The translations under genes were made by a program, and so were the position numbers. This document shows positions 16,288 to 24,893 of a stretch of 47,491 bases of DNA, piece after piece. The stretch's first letter is position 1, and every line of letters starts with the position of its first letter. Location of the stretch: assembly GCA_002070645.1 (NCBI GenBank), contig MWDQ01000147.1, forward strand, positions 1 to 47,491, read 5' to 3'. The notes beneath the pieces were generated by a model. The model made no database searches. It was given only the letters and a program-made list of their open reading frames with translations, and was not told where the DNA came from. This stretch comes from a candidate division TA06 bacterium ADurb.Bin131. GTDB lineage: Bacteria; Ratteibacteria; UBA8468; B48-G9; DTJG01.

Positions 16288-17928
16288 GTGGGTACAAATT
16301 CATTATTACTTTCAATTGCTGGTGTTCCGAAAATCCTCTCTGATTTTATACCTGATAATGGACTTGCAATTCTTGCTGCATCCCTGAAAGATAATGGTCA
16401 TAGTGTTCGTATTCTTGATACAAACACTACATCCACTCTCGAACAGGTGTTTGATGATACCCATCTTTCAGGCATAAAGACAATAGCAGAAAAAATTTTC
16501 ATAAAAAAAAGAAAACCGTCAATCCTCGATATGATTCGACTTAAACCAATCTCTAACTGTCTTGAGAAAAGAAAAGACCTTATTTTTAATAAGATTTCTG
16601 ATGATATCTGCAGGGAGATTAAGGAAAATTGTGTTGATTTTGTTGGTATGAAACTTTGGGCTGGAGATGGTTTTAAATATTCTCTTGATATTGCCAGAAA
16701 CATAAAAAGAAAATTTCCACAGATTAAAATCTTTGGTGGAGGTCCCCAGGTTGATATATTTCAGGAGGAAATTTTTAAGGTCACTGATAGTTTTGATGCT
16801 CTTTGTTTCGGTGATGGGGAGGAAACAATAAATGGCTTTGCTGATTTTGTTGCGGGGAAAACACAATTAGACACAATTCCGAATATTATTTTTAGAAAAA
16901 ACGGAAAGATTATAAAAAACCAAAGAAGATTTGTTGAGGATCTTTCAACATTGCCAATACCTGAATATCACCAGGATATTTATACTGGAATAGGAGATAA
17001 AATTAAGATGTTTGTAGTGGACGAAAGCCGTGGTTGTCCAAATCACTGTGCTTTTTGTATCCATCCTGTAAAAAGTGGTAAACTCCGGGAAAAACCGGTT
17101 TCGAGGATTGTAGGAGAACTTGAAAATTTTATATCTGAATATGGTGTAAGGGTATTTAGATATGCTGGTTCAAACACACCTGGAGATTTACTCGAAAAAA
17201 CCTCAATGCAGGTTATAAACAAGGGCCTTAATATTGCCTACACAACCTTTGGGCATTTTGATTCAATGAAGGATGTTGATTTTAATATTGTGCGAAAATC
17301 AGGATGTATGTCCATATTCTTTGGGCTTGAATCAGCAAGTCCAGAGATATTGAATAAGGCAATGCACAAGAAAAACTCCCCTGATGTTATGGAATCTGTA
17401 ATAAGATCCTGTAAAAAAGCCCGAATATTTACTGTTGTGAGTGTTATATATCCATCTCCATTTGAAACAGACCAAACAAGAAAGCAGACGATGGATTTTA
17501 TTTTGAAAACAAGGCCTGATTCTGTTCTTATTCAATTTCCGGGATTGTATCCTGGGACTGTCTGGGGGAAAAACCCATCAATGTTCAATTTTACTGTTGA
17601 AACAGATAACTATGCTGAAGATATTATGACATATCAGATTAAACAACTTTTTCCTCCGAGATACTGGAAGCCATTGCCCTATAAGGTTAATGGAATGGAC
17701 TTCAGACAGTATGCGGGCGAAACAGAAAGATTTCAGAAGGAACTTTGTGATGCAGGAATTACTACCTTTGTTTCCGACGAGGCATATCTATTGAGTAGAT
17801 TTTCAGGATTTAAAAGTATGGTTGATTTTGTTGATTACAACAGATATTTTTTATTTGCAGGACTTGCTGGTGAAATTCGAAAGGAAATAAACGTGATTAA
17901 CGAGAATATTTCACGAGGGATAGGATGA
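16288..17928 (+). CDS. B12-binding radical SAM protein
   Basis: This is a 546-residue class B-type radical SAM protein. Residues about 1-215 form a cobalamin-binding-like Rossmann domain (PDNGLAILAASLKDNGHSV, then KIFGGGPQVD and FGDGEETINGF). The radical SAM core carries the 4Fe-4S ligands C250, C254, C257 in RGCPNHCAFC. A roughly 100-residue C-terminal region follows. Such enzymes perform methylations or ring and chain rearrangements on unactivated carbons. The product cannot be deduced. The start is GTG without a strong ribosome-binding site, just after dyad 2. It overlaps the KAS-like gene by 4 bp, and this pairing suggests lipid or polyketide-like chemistry. Confidence 0.86.
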   Translation: MGTNSLLLSIAGVPKILSDFIPDNGLAILAASLKDNGHSVRILDTNTTSTLEQVFDDTHLSGIKTIAEKIFIKKRKPSILDMIRLKPISNCLEKRKDLIFNKISDDICREIKENCVDFVGMKLWAGDGFKYSLDIARNIKRKFPQIKIFGGGPQVDIFQEEIFKVTDSFDALCFGDGEETINGFADFVAGKTQLDTIPNIIFRKNGKIIKNQRRFVEDLSTLPIPEYHQDIYTGIGDKIKMFVVDESRGCPNHCAFCIHPVKSGKLREKPVSRIVGELENFISEYGVRVFRYAGSNTPGDLLEKTSMQVINKGLNIAYTTFGHFDSMKDVDFNIVRKSGCMSIFFGLESASPEILNKAMHKKNSPDVMESVIRSCKKARIFTVVSVIYPSPFETDQTRKQTMDFILKTRPDSVLIQFPGLYPGTVWGKNPSMFNFTVETDNYAEDIMTYQIKQLFPPRYWKPLPYKVNGMDFRQYAGETERFQKELCDAGITTFVSDEAYLLSRFSGFKSMVDFVDYNRYFLFAGLAGEIRKEINVINENISRGIG

Positions 17929-19154
17929 GACATAGGGTTGTTTTGACAGGTATAGGAGTGATTGCGCCAAATGGGATTGGAAAAGAAAACTTCTGGAATG
18001 CACTTGAGAATGGTAAAAGTGGTATCAAAAAAATATCGAGATTTGATCCATCAGGGCTTCCGTGTCAGATTGCCGGTGAAATACCTGACTTTAAACCTGA
18101 TGAATTTATTGATAGGAAAGCCGCAAGAAGGATGGCAAGGTTTTCGCAGTTTGCTGTGTGCGGAACTAAGATGGCTCTTGCTGATGCTTGTATTGATGTA
18201 CGTAAAATACGGCCTGATGATGGTTTGATTACCTTTGGTGTTAGTACGAGCGCCATGGATTTAATAGAAAGCCAGCATCAGATTTTTTTAAAACATGGTG
18301 CGAAAAGGGTTATACCCTATGGAATCATTGCTGCAACTCCTCATAGTGTAATAGGAGAAATTGTAGAACAATTAAAATGGAAAACACAAACAATTCTTCT
18401 TGCTTCAGCGTGTGCTTCTGGAACTGACGCCATTGGATCGGCTTTTCAAAAAATAAGAGATGGTGATGTTATATTTTCCATCTCAGGTGCTGCTGATGCA
18501 GCAATAACGCCTTTAATTATGGCAGGACTGTCATCTGCTGGATTAACTCCTGAATTTAATGAAGCACCTGAAACAGCAAGCAGACCATTTGATATGTTGC
18601 GCTGTGGTGGAATTGTTTCAGAGGGTTGTGGTATAGTGGTGCTTGAAGAATTTAATCATGCGGTGAGCCGGGGTGCAAAGATATATGGAGAGATTATTGG
18701 GTATGGTACATCCGGAGAACTTTCTGAAGAAAGTCCTTCATCAGGACTGAGAAATGCAATAAGAAGAGCATTCGAGGATTCAGGCATTTCTTTTAATTCA
18801 GTTGATGCCATAAGTGCGCATGCTCCTTCTGATCCGCTCATAGATAAGGTTGAAACATCTATTATCAAAGAAATTTTTGGTAGCCGTGCATACGAAATAC
18901 CGATTAGTTCTATAAAATCAATGGTTGGAAATCCACTTGGATGTGCTGGTGCATTTCAAACTATTGCAGCAATGCTATGGTTTGAAAAAAATATCATTAC
19001 TCCAACAATCAATTATCAGTATCCTGATCCTGACTGTGATCTGTACTATGTTCCAAACAAAACACATAAACTTGTTGTAGACACTGTTTTACTCAATTGC
19101 GGTGGGCTGGGTGGTACATGTTCTTCAATATTATGTAAAAGGTATAAGGCATGA
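17925..19154 (+). CDS. beta-ketoacyl synthase (KAS II/FabF-like) with Cys-His-Asn site
   Basis: This 409-residue condensing enzyme has the full thiolase fold of FabF. The nucleophile is C163 in ASACASGTDAIG, at the same number as in E. coli FabF. The first catalytic His is H299 in SAHAPSD (normally AHGTST). The second His, expected in GHxLGAAG, is replaced by N336 in MVGNPLGCAG. A Cys-His-Asn triad is known from KAS III, so the enzyme may still condense or acylate but probably differs from housekeeping FabF in decarboxylation or substrate. There is no ACP, FabG or FabZ nearby. It is joined by 4-bp overlaps to the radical SAM gene before it and the sensor kinase after it. Confidence 0.88.
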   Translation: MRHRVVLTGIGVIAPNGIGKENFWNALENGKSGIKKISRFDPSGLPCQIAGEIPDFKPDEFIDRKAARRMARFSQFAVCGTKMALADACIDVRKIRPDDGLITFGVSTSAMDLIESQHQIFLKHGAKRVIPYGIIAATPHSVIGEIVEQLKWKTQTILLASACASGTDAIGSAFQKIRDGDVIFSISGAADAAITPLIMAGLSSAGLTPEFNEAPETASRPFDMLRCGGIVSEGCGIVVLEEFNHAVSRGAKIYGEIIGYGTSGELSEESPSSGLRNAIRRAFEDSGISFNSVDAISAHAPSDPLIDKVETSIIKEIFGSRAYEIPISSIKSMVGNPLGCAGAFQTIAAMLWFEKNIITPTINYQYPDPDCDLYYVPNKTHKLVVDTVLLNCGGLGGTCSSILCKRYKA

Positions 19155-21628
19155 ACTACTGGATAGCCAGTATTTTTACAACAATTATTGTTGTGGGTGT
19201 GCTTGCCTGGGTGGTGTATAGTCGCAACAAATTCAGGCCGCTAAATAGAAGATTTCCAATTTTTGCTCTTAACCTTATCCTCTGGTCTATATCGGTTATC
19301 CTCGTAATGGCTTCTAATAATATTGTGTACTCGGTCCTCTTTATTAAGGTTGCTTCAATTTTTGGGGCTTTACTTCCTTCTTCTTTCATATTTTTTGCTT
19401 CTGGTTTTGAGGTGCCTTCTGATGGGAAAGAACCCGAACAATTAAAAAAAATGCAGTTATTGTTTTTTATTTCAGCACTAATTGCATCTCTTTGTGTTTT
19501 ACACCCTGAATTTATAGAAAAGGTTATTGTACGAGAAAAAATATTGAATAATCTTCCGGGTCCTGATGTCGTATATGGCTGGCCCTTTTTTGTGTTCTCA
19601 GGGATTATCATTTTTTCAATGTTTTTTGGCTTGAGATATCTGTACAGGTTGATGAGAAAAAAAACCGGTGCAGAAAAAGTTGAGATTCAATATATATTTT
19701 TTTCAATTTTTGCTGGAACGATTTTTGCTATTGGAACAGTAATAATACCACCGCTTTTTGGAAATACAACATATTCGAGATTCGGTCCTTTTTCTTCAAT
19801 AATAATGTGTTCAATTATTGCCTATGCGATTGCGCGATACAAGATTATGAATATATCAGTTGTAGTGGAGAAAATGTTTGTTTTTGGATCTCTTACAACT
19901 GCGCTGATAGTTATCTATCTATTTTTACTATTGTTTTTGAACAATTTTGTCAGGGTTTTTAGTTCTTCTGGATCAATGATACCCGTAATTATTAGTTCCT
20001 TTATTATTGCAGTATCCTTTTCACCATTAAAGGAGTTTATTACCAATTTGGCAAGGACAAAAATATTTCACCAGCAATATAACCTTGATAAGATTACATT
20101 GCAAATGAGGTTTCTAACAGATAGATTTTCTAACCTTGAAGAAGGGATCTCAGCAATGATAGAGGTTCTACAAAAAGAAATTGATCTGGAAAAGGAACCT
20201 GTTTTTATAATCAACACGGATGATGTTTCAATAAAAAGGGCTTTTTCTATTCTCCAGAGAAGCAAACAGTGGCAGGTTGAATTTAAAAAAGAATGTCCTA
20301 TTTTGAAGTTGCTCGAATCCGAGCCTTGTATTCACTACAAGGATGAGTTGCTGAGGTTTGCAAGCAAACCTCTGATGGGGAATGCAATTTCTGAAATGAA
20401 TGTATACGATAGCAGTGTTATAATTCCACTTGTAGTACGCAATAAACTTATGGGGGGTGTGCTTCTTGGAGGTAAGCAAGGGGGATTGTCTTTTTTAGAA
20501 CTGGACAAAAAAATTCTTGATACATTTTCTATTTATATAGGTATTTTTATCGAGACCATGCAACTTACAACAAATCTTAAAGAAAGCCAGATGTATCAAC
20601 ATTTTTTACTTGAAAATCTTCCAAGCGGAGTTATTGCTGTTAATAACCAGGGTAGTGTAATTGTTTTTAATCAGGCAGCAGAAAAAATATCAGGAATCAA
20701 AAAAAAAGATGTTATTGGTGGGAATTTTGAGACAGTTATCCCTGAATCTTTTAGAGGATTATTCGCAGAACTTTTGAAACAGAACATTGAAATTAATAAT
20801 AAGGACTTGATACTATCTAAAAATGGGAATGCAATTCCATTAAGAATAAGTGGTTCAAGATTTTATTCAATTGATGGAAGTTTACTTGGCGCACAGGTGA
20901 TCTTTTCTGATATTTCTCAACTGAAGATGCTTCAGTACCAGGCTGAAAGGAATGAGCGGCTTGCTTCTCTCGGAATACTTGCGGGCGGTATTGCTCATGA
21001 GATAAGAAATCCGCTTGTTGCCCTTAAGACATTTTCGCAACTTCTTCCTGAAAGATTTGCTGATGATAAATTCAGGTCAGATTATTTAAAGGTTGTCATA
21101 CCTGAAATAGATAGAATAAATCATCTCATTGAACAATTGCTTGTTTTTGCAAAGCCAAGGCCGCCCAGAATGGAAGAGTTCGATTTGATTTCAGTGATAG
21201 AATCAACGATATTGCTTGTTTCTAACCAGGAAAAATTTCGCAACATTAACATCCAGACCAATTTTAACAGTAAGGGTATAAAAATCAGGGCAGATTCTGA
21301 AAAAATAAAGCAGGCACTTCTTAATCTATTGTTTAATGCTGCTGAAGCAATAGACAAAAAGGGTGGCGTGATAAATATTTCTGTTTCTGAAAATGAAGGA
21401 AAATCTATTATTGAAATTATGGACAATGGTTCGGGTATTTCCTCTGAAAATATAAACAAAATTTTTGACCCATTATTCACAACAAAACCATATGGAACAG
21501 GACTTGGGCTTTCAATAGTTAATGAAATTATTGCTCAACATAATGGAAGAATATATATAGAAAGCCAGGATGGCCAAGGAACCAGAGTTATAATATACCT
21601 CCCACTTAATACAGGGGTATTTCAATGA
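19151..21628 (+). CDS. membrane sensor histidine kinase (multi-TM, GAF-like, PAS, HisKA)
   Basis: This 825-residue kinase has an N-terminal membrane sensor of about eight hydrophobic helices (residues 5-300), resembling 7TM-type histidine kinase inputs. A GAF-like region follows (about 310-480), then a PAS domain (about 485-600, LENLPSGVIAVNNQGSVIVF) and a HisKA domain with H616 in GGIAHEIRNPLVALKTF. The HATPase has an N-box (LLNLLFNAAEAID), G1 (DNGSGIS) and G2 (GTGLGLSIV), all intact. The H-box type is that of NtrB-like kinases that serve sigma54 activators, and the activator gene lies two genes downstream. All junctions here are 4-bp overlaps. The signal sensed is unknown. The layout recalls PrsK of exosortase loci, but nothing else from that system is present. 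Confidence 0.92.
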   Translation: MNYWIASIFTTIIVVGVLAWVVYSRNKFRPLNRRFPIFALNLILWSISVILVMASNNIVYSVLFIKVASIFGALLPSSFIFFASGFEVPSDGKEPEQLKKMQLLFFISALIASLCVLHPEFIEKVIVREKILNNLPGPDVVYGWPFFVFSGIIIFSMFFGLRYLYRLMRKKTGAEKVEIQYIFFSIFAGTIFAIGTVIIPPLFGNTTYSRFGPFSSIIMCSIIAYAIARYKIMNISVVVEKMFVFGSLTTALIVIYLFLLLFLNNFVRVFSSSGSMIPVIISSFIIAVSFSPLKEFITNLARTKIFHQQYNLDKITLQMRFLTDRFSNLEEGISAMIEVLQKEIDLEKEPVFIINTDDVSIKRAFSILQRSKQWQVEFKKECPILKLLESEPCIHYKDELLRFASKPLMGNAISEMNVYDSSVIIPLVVRNKLMGGVLLGGKQGGLSFLELDKKILDTFSIYIGIFIETMQLTTNLKESQMYQHFLLENLPSGVIAVNNQGSVIVFNQAAEKISGIKKKDVIGGNFETVIPESFRGLFAELLKQNIEINNKDLILSKNGNAIPLRISGSRFYSIDGSLLGAQVIFSDISQLKMLQYQAERNERLASLGILAGGIAHEIRNPLVALKTFSQLLPERFADDKFRSDYLKVVIPEIDRINHLIEQLLVFAKPRPPRMEEFDLISVIESTILLVSNQEKFRNINIQTNFNSKGIKIRADSEKIKQALLNLLFNAAEAIDKKGGVINISVSENEGKSIIEIMDNGSGISSENINKIFDPLFTTKPYGTGLGLSIVNEIIAQHNGRIYIESQDGQGTRVIIYLPLNTGVFQ

Positions 21629-23529
21629 AATATGTTATGATTGTTGTTGAAGAAAAAGGGCTTGCGAGCACCCTGAGTTTTCTTTTAAGGGATAATTTTT
21701 TACCTGTGGTTGTTGATCCATCTTGCGTGGGTGAGTCAATTATCCAGAGGAAACCCGATATTATTATTATTGATTTTCTGTATAAAAAAATTCCACTGCA
21801 GGTTTTGGTTGAGCAGATTAGAAAACTTGTGCCTGATGTTCCAATTATTGCACTTGTTGAATCTTTTGGTCCTGTGGCAAGACGTCTGATGAATCTTGGA
21901 GTTTATGAACTTGTTGAAAAACCATTTGATCCTGAAAAATTTATGTACGCACTTAACCGTGCGTCCCTGTATACAGAAGCCGAGCAGGTTAAAAAACTGC
22001 CAGTGGTGCAATTTTCTGAAGATAGACCATCATCTGATATTTCTGAAAATATTTTTTTTCAGAGGCTAAGTGAACTTCTGGCTGAGAATTTTTCAGAGCC
22101 ATCGAGGTTAATTCCGGCTGTTGTTAAACTGATTAAAAATCATCTTTCTTTATCTGACGCATCTTTTTTTCTAAAAGAATCAAATAAATTTCGTTTTTAT
22201 GATGGGGTGAACGTTGATAGGACGTTTCTAAAAAATTTAAGGTTTTCTGAAAAAAGTTCTCTTTATCTCAGAATTATATCCGCAAGAAGTATACTGCAAA
22301 AAAATAAGATTGATGATATGCATCTTCTCTCAGAAATTGAACTTTTAAAAGCAGAGATTATCCTTCCTCTTATGAGCAGAGATGGTGAGGTCCTTGGTTT
22401 TTTTGCTCTCGGAAAAAGATTAACTGGAGAAACATTTTCCTGTGATATTGTTAAATTTTTAAGTGATATCAGTAGTTATTTCAGTATACTGCTTGAGGAT
22501 TCTTTTTTGTTTCAGGAAAATATTTTCCAGAAGGAATTCCAGAAAATTATACTTGAAAATGTTCCAACTGGAATCATTGTCCTCGATAAAAACTGTAATA
22601 TAAAGATTTTTAATAATCAGGCAGGATCTATACTCGGTAAGAATGCCTCAGACGTTATGGATAATTCCATAGAAAGTATTGGTGTAGAAATGGCTTCAAA
22701 GGTAAGAGAAGCAATCAGTAGCAAAAGAGCGATATTCAGGGAAGAGGTTTTTATCAGACAATTCAAAAAATGGTTTGGGATGAGTTGTAATTTTGTATAC
22801 CAGCAGGGAGAGATTAACTGGGTGATAATTATCTTTCAGGATATTACATTTTATAAAGAAATGGAACAGGAACAAAAAAAGATTGAGCAGAACCAGTACT
22901 GGGAGAAAGTCGCAAGTCGTCTTTCCCATGAGATAAAAAATCCACTTGTTGCCATAAAAACCTTTGCTTGTCTTTTACCTGAGAAGTTTGAAGAAGAGAC
23001 GTTTAGAACAGAATTTTACAAAATTGTTAATGCCGAAATTGAAAGATTAACACATCTTGTCGATAAAATTGCCCGTCTTTCAGAAAAAGAAGGTCTTGTG
23101 TTGAATAAGGTTGATTGTTTTGATGTTTTACAAAAGACAGCGAAGAAGTTTCCAATCGTAAAAATACCCGTCTCGAAGAATGGTATTAATACTACTATAA
23201 ATATTGACGCAGGCAAAATTCAGGAAGCACTGGAATTCCTGTTTGATTTTTGTTGTAAAGACATAGGTGAGGATGGAACCGTAAATGTATCCATTGCTGA
23301 AAAGGCATCTTTTATGGAAATAGTTGTTGAAGAAAAAGGGAATCACCTTAAACTGGATATTGGCCAGGATATATTCGTGCCATTTTCTGATTACCTTGAT
23401 GGGCTTGTTTCACTTAATCTTGCAATATGCCGTAAGATTATAGAGAATCATTCGGGCAGTATTTCTGCAGAGATTTTTCCTGAAGGGAAAAAGCGATTTA
23501 CAATTATGTTTCCCCTGGAGAGTCAATGA
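21625..23529 (+). CDS. histidine kinase-like protein with degenerate receiver and ATPase domains
   Basis: This 634-residue soluble protein has a receiver-like domain (1-115), a GAF-like region (about 150-300), a PAS domain (about 305-420), a HisKA domain and a HATPase-like tail. The H-box is intact (H435 in LSHEIKNPLVAIKTF) and closely resembles that of the preceding kinase. The ATPase domain lacks the N-box Asn (region EALEFLFDFCC), the DxGxG of G1 and the GxGLGL of G2 (region VSLNLAICRKII). The receiver keeps D50 and K99, but the DD pair reads EE and the Thr/Ser is Val78. It probably cannot bind ATP normally and may act as a phosphoacceptor or regulatory partner of the 825-residue kinase. 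That role is inferred. Confidence 0.85.
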   Translation: MKYVMIVVEEKGLASTLSFLLRDNFLPVVVDPSCVGESIIQRKPDIIIIDFLYKKIPLQVLVEQIRKLVPDVPIIALVESFGPVARRLMNLGVYELVEKPFDPEKFMYALNRASLYTEAEQVKKLPVVQFSEDRPSSDISENIFFQRLSELLAENFSEPSRLIPAVVKLIKNHLSLSDASFFLKESNKFRFYDGVNVDRTFLKNLRFSEKSSLYLRIISARSILQKNKIDDMHLLSEIELLKAEIILPLMSRDGEVLGFFALGKRLTGETFSCDIVKFLSDISSYFSILLEDSFLFQENIFQKEFQKIILENVPTGIIVLDKNCNIKIFNNQAGSILGKNASDVMDNSIESIGVEMASKVREAISSKRAIFREEVFIRQFKKWFGMSCNFVYQQGEINWVIIIFQDITFYKEMEQEQKKIEQNQYWEKVASRLSHEIKNPLVAIKTFACLLPEKFEEETFRTEFYKIVNAEIERLTHLVDKIARLSEKEGLVLNKVDCFDVLQKTAKKFPIVKIPVSKNGINTTINIDAGKIQEALEFLFDFCCKDIGEDGTVNVSIAEKASFMEIVVEEKGNHLKLDIGQDIFVPFSDYLDGLVSLNLAICRKIIENHSGSISAEIFPEGKKRFTIMFPLESQ

Positions 23530-24893
23530 GAAAAATTCTTGTTATTGATGATGAAAAAAGTGTTCAGGAATCTCTGAGAATCCTTTTTTCCAATAAGTAC
23601 AAGGTTTTTACTTGTGGTTCCGGGAAAGAGGGTCTTGATGTGATATCAACCAGGGATATTGATATTGTTTTTCTTGATATATTAATGCCTGACATTGATG
23701 GAATAAATGTTTTACGTGAAATAAAGAAAAACAACGAGAATATTATTGTTATTATGTTAACTGCTATATCGAATATTTCCACTGCTGTCGAGGCAATGAA
23801 ACTTGGGGCATATGACTATATTACCAAGCCATTTGAAATTGATGAAATTCGTATACTGGTTGACAAAATATGTCAGGATCTCAAAATCAGACAAAACATT
23901 GAAATTCTCTCTGACGAAATTGAAAAAACCAGTGGAACGATTATATTTAAAAGTCAATTAATGGAGAATATTATAAATCTTGCGAGAAAAGCAGCGCCAC
24001 ATGATTCATCTATTCTTATTACAGGGCAAACAGGTACTGGTAAGGAACTTCTTGCAAGGTTTATTCATAAAGAGAGCCAAAGAAAGCAGGAGGCATTTAT
24101 TCCTATTCACTGTGCGGCAATTCCCGAAACGCTTTTTGAAAGCGAAGTTTTTGGGTATGAGAAAGGTGCATTCACTGGTGCGTTTAAAAGCAAGCCAGGC
24201 AAGATTGAGATTGCAGGAAGCGGAACTATTTTTTTTGATGAAATTGGTGAAATGCCAATTTCTCTTCAAACAAAACTTTTGAGGGTTCTTCAAGAACACG
24301 AATTTTCGCGGATTGGTTCCAACGAATCAATAAAAATGGAAGCCAGGGTTCTTGCGGCAACCTCGAAGGATTTGAAAAACGAAATAAAATCTGGTAGATT
24401 TCGTGAAGATCTTTTTTATAGATTAAGTGTTATCCCAATAGAAATTCCACCATTAAAGGATAGAAAGGATGATATTCTTATGATTGCATATCATTTTCTT
24501 GCGAATTTTGCTGTGCAGATGGGTATAAAAACAAAGTTCTTTTCACCTTCAGCAGAAAAATGTTTATTGGCTTATGATTGGCCCGGGAATATAAGGGAAT
24601 TAAAAAATGTTGTTGAACGGATTTTGGTTTTGAAGGGAAATAAGGATATAATAAATATTTACGATTTGCCAGAAGATATCAGATCTGCCGGGATGCCGGG
24701 TGTGTCTGAAAATGGTTCATTTATTGATAAGGTTATTGCATTTGAAAGGCAATTGATTATTGATGCAATGGAAAAATCTGGGTGGAACAGGTCAAAAGCA
24801 GCGCAATATCTAAAAATAAGTCGAAGGATGTTGAGTTATAAGATTGAAAAATATGAGATCAGAAAAGATAAACAACAAAGTATTGATTGTTGA
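23526..24893 (+). CDS. NtrC-family sigma54-dependent response regulator
   Basis: This 455-residue protein has three domains. The receiver (1-120) has the acidic pair in VIDDE, D51 in FLDILMPD and the Lys in ITKPFE. The AAA+ domain has Walker A GQTGTGKE (167-174), the sigma54-contacting GAFTGA loop (214-219) and the Walker B-like TIFFDEIGEM. The C-terminal Fis-type helix-turn-helix is WNRSKAAQYLKISRRMLSYKIEKY. It activates sigma54 promoters by ATP-driven remodelling after phosphorylation, most likely by the kinases encoded just upstream. The nearest candidate target is the -24/-12 promoter at 16051-16065. It overlaps the previous gene by 4 bp and the next by about 41 bp. Confidence 0.97.
   Translation: MRKILVIDDEKSVQESLRILFSNKYKVFTCGSGKEGLDVISTRDIDIVFLDILMPDIDGINVLREIKKNNENIIVIMLTAISNISTAVEAMKLGAYDYITKPFEIDEIRILVDKICQDLKIRQNIEILSDEIEKTSGTIIFKSQLMENIINLARKAAPHDSSILITGQTGTGKELLARFIHKESQRKQEAFIPIHCAAIPETLFESEVFGYEKGAFTGAFKSKPGKIEIAGSGTIFFDEIGEMPISLQTKLLRVLQEHEFSRIGSNESIKMEARVLAATSKDLKNEIKSGRFREDLFYRLSVIPIEIPPLKDRKDDILMIAYHFLANFAVQMGIKTKFFSPSAEKCLLAYDWPGNIRELKNVVERILVLKGNKDIINIYDLPEDIRSAGMPGVSENGSFIDKVIAFERQLIIDAMEKSGWNRSKAAQYLKISRRMLSYKIEKYEIRKDKQQSIDC

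Noticed and set aside
19151-24893. PrsK/PrsR exosortase-associated two-component system
   Set aside because: The kinase and activator architecture is similar, but there is no exosortase, no PEP-CTERM tail on the large secreted protein and no exopolysaccharide genes in the window.
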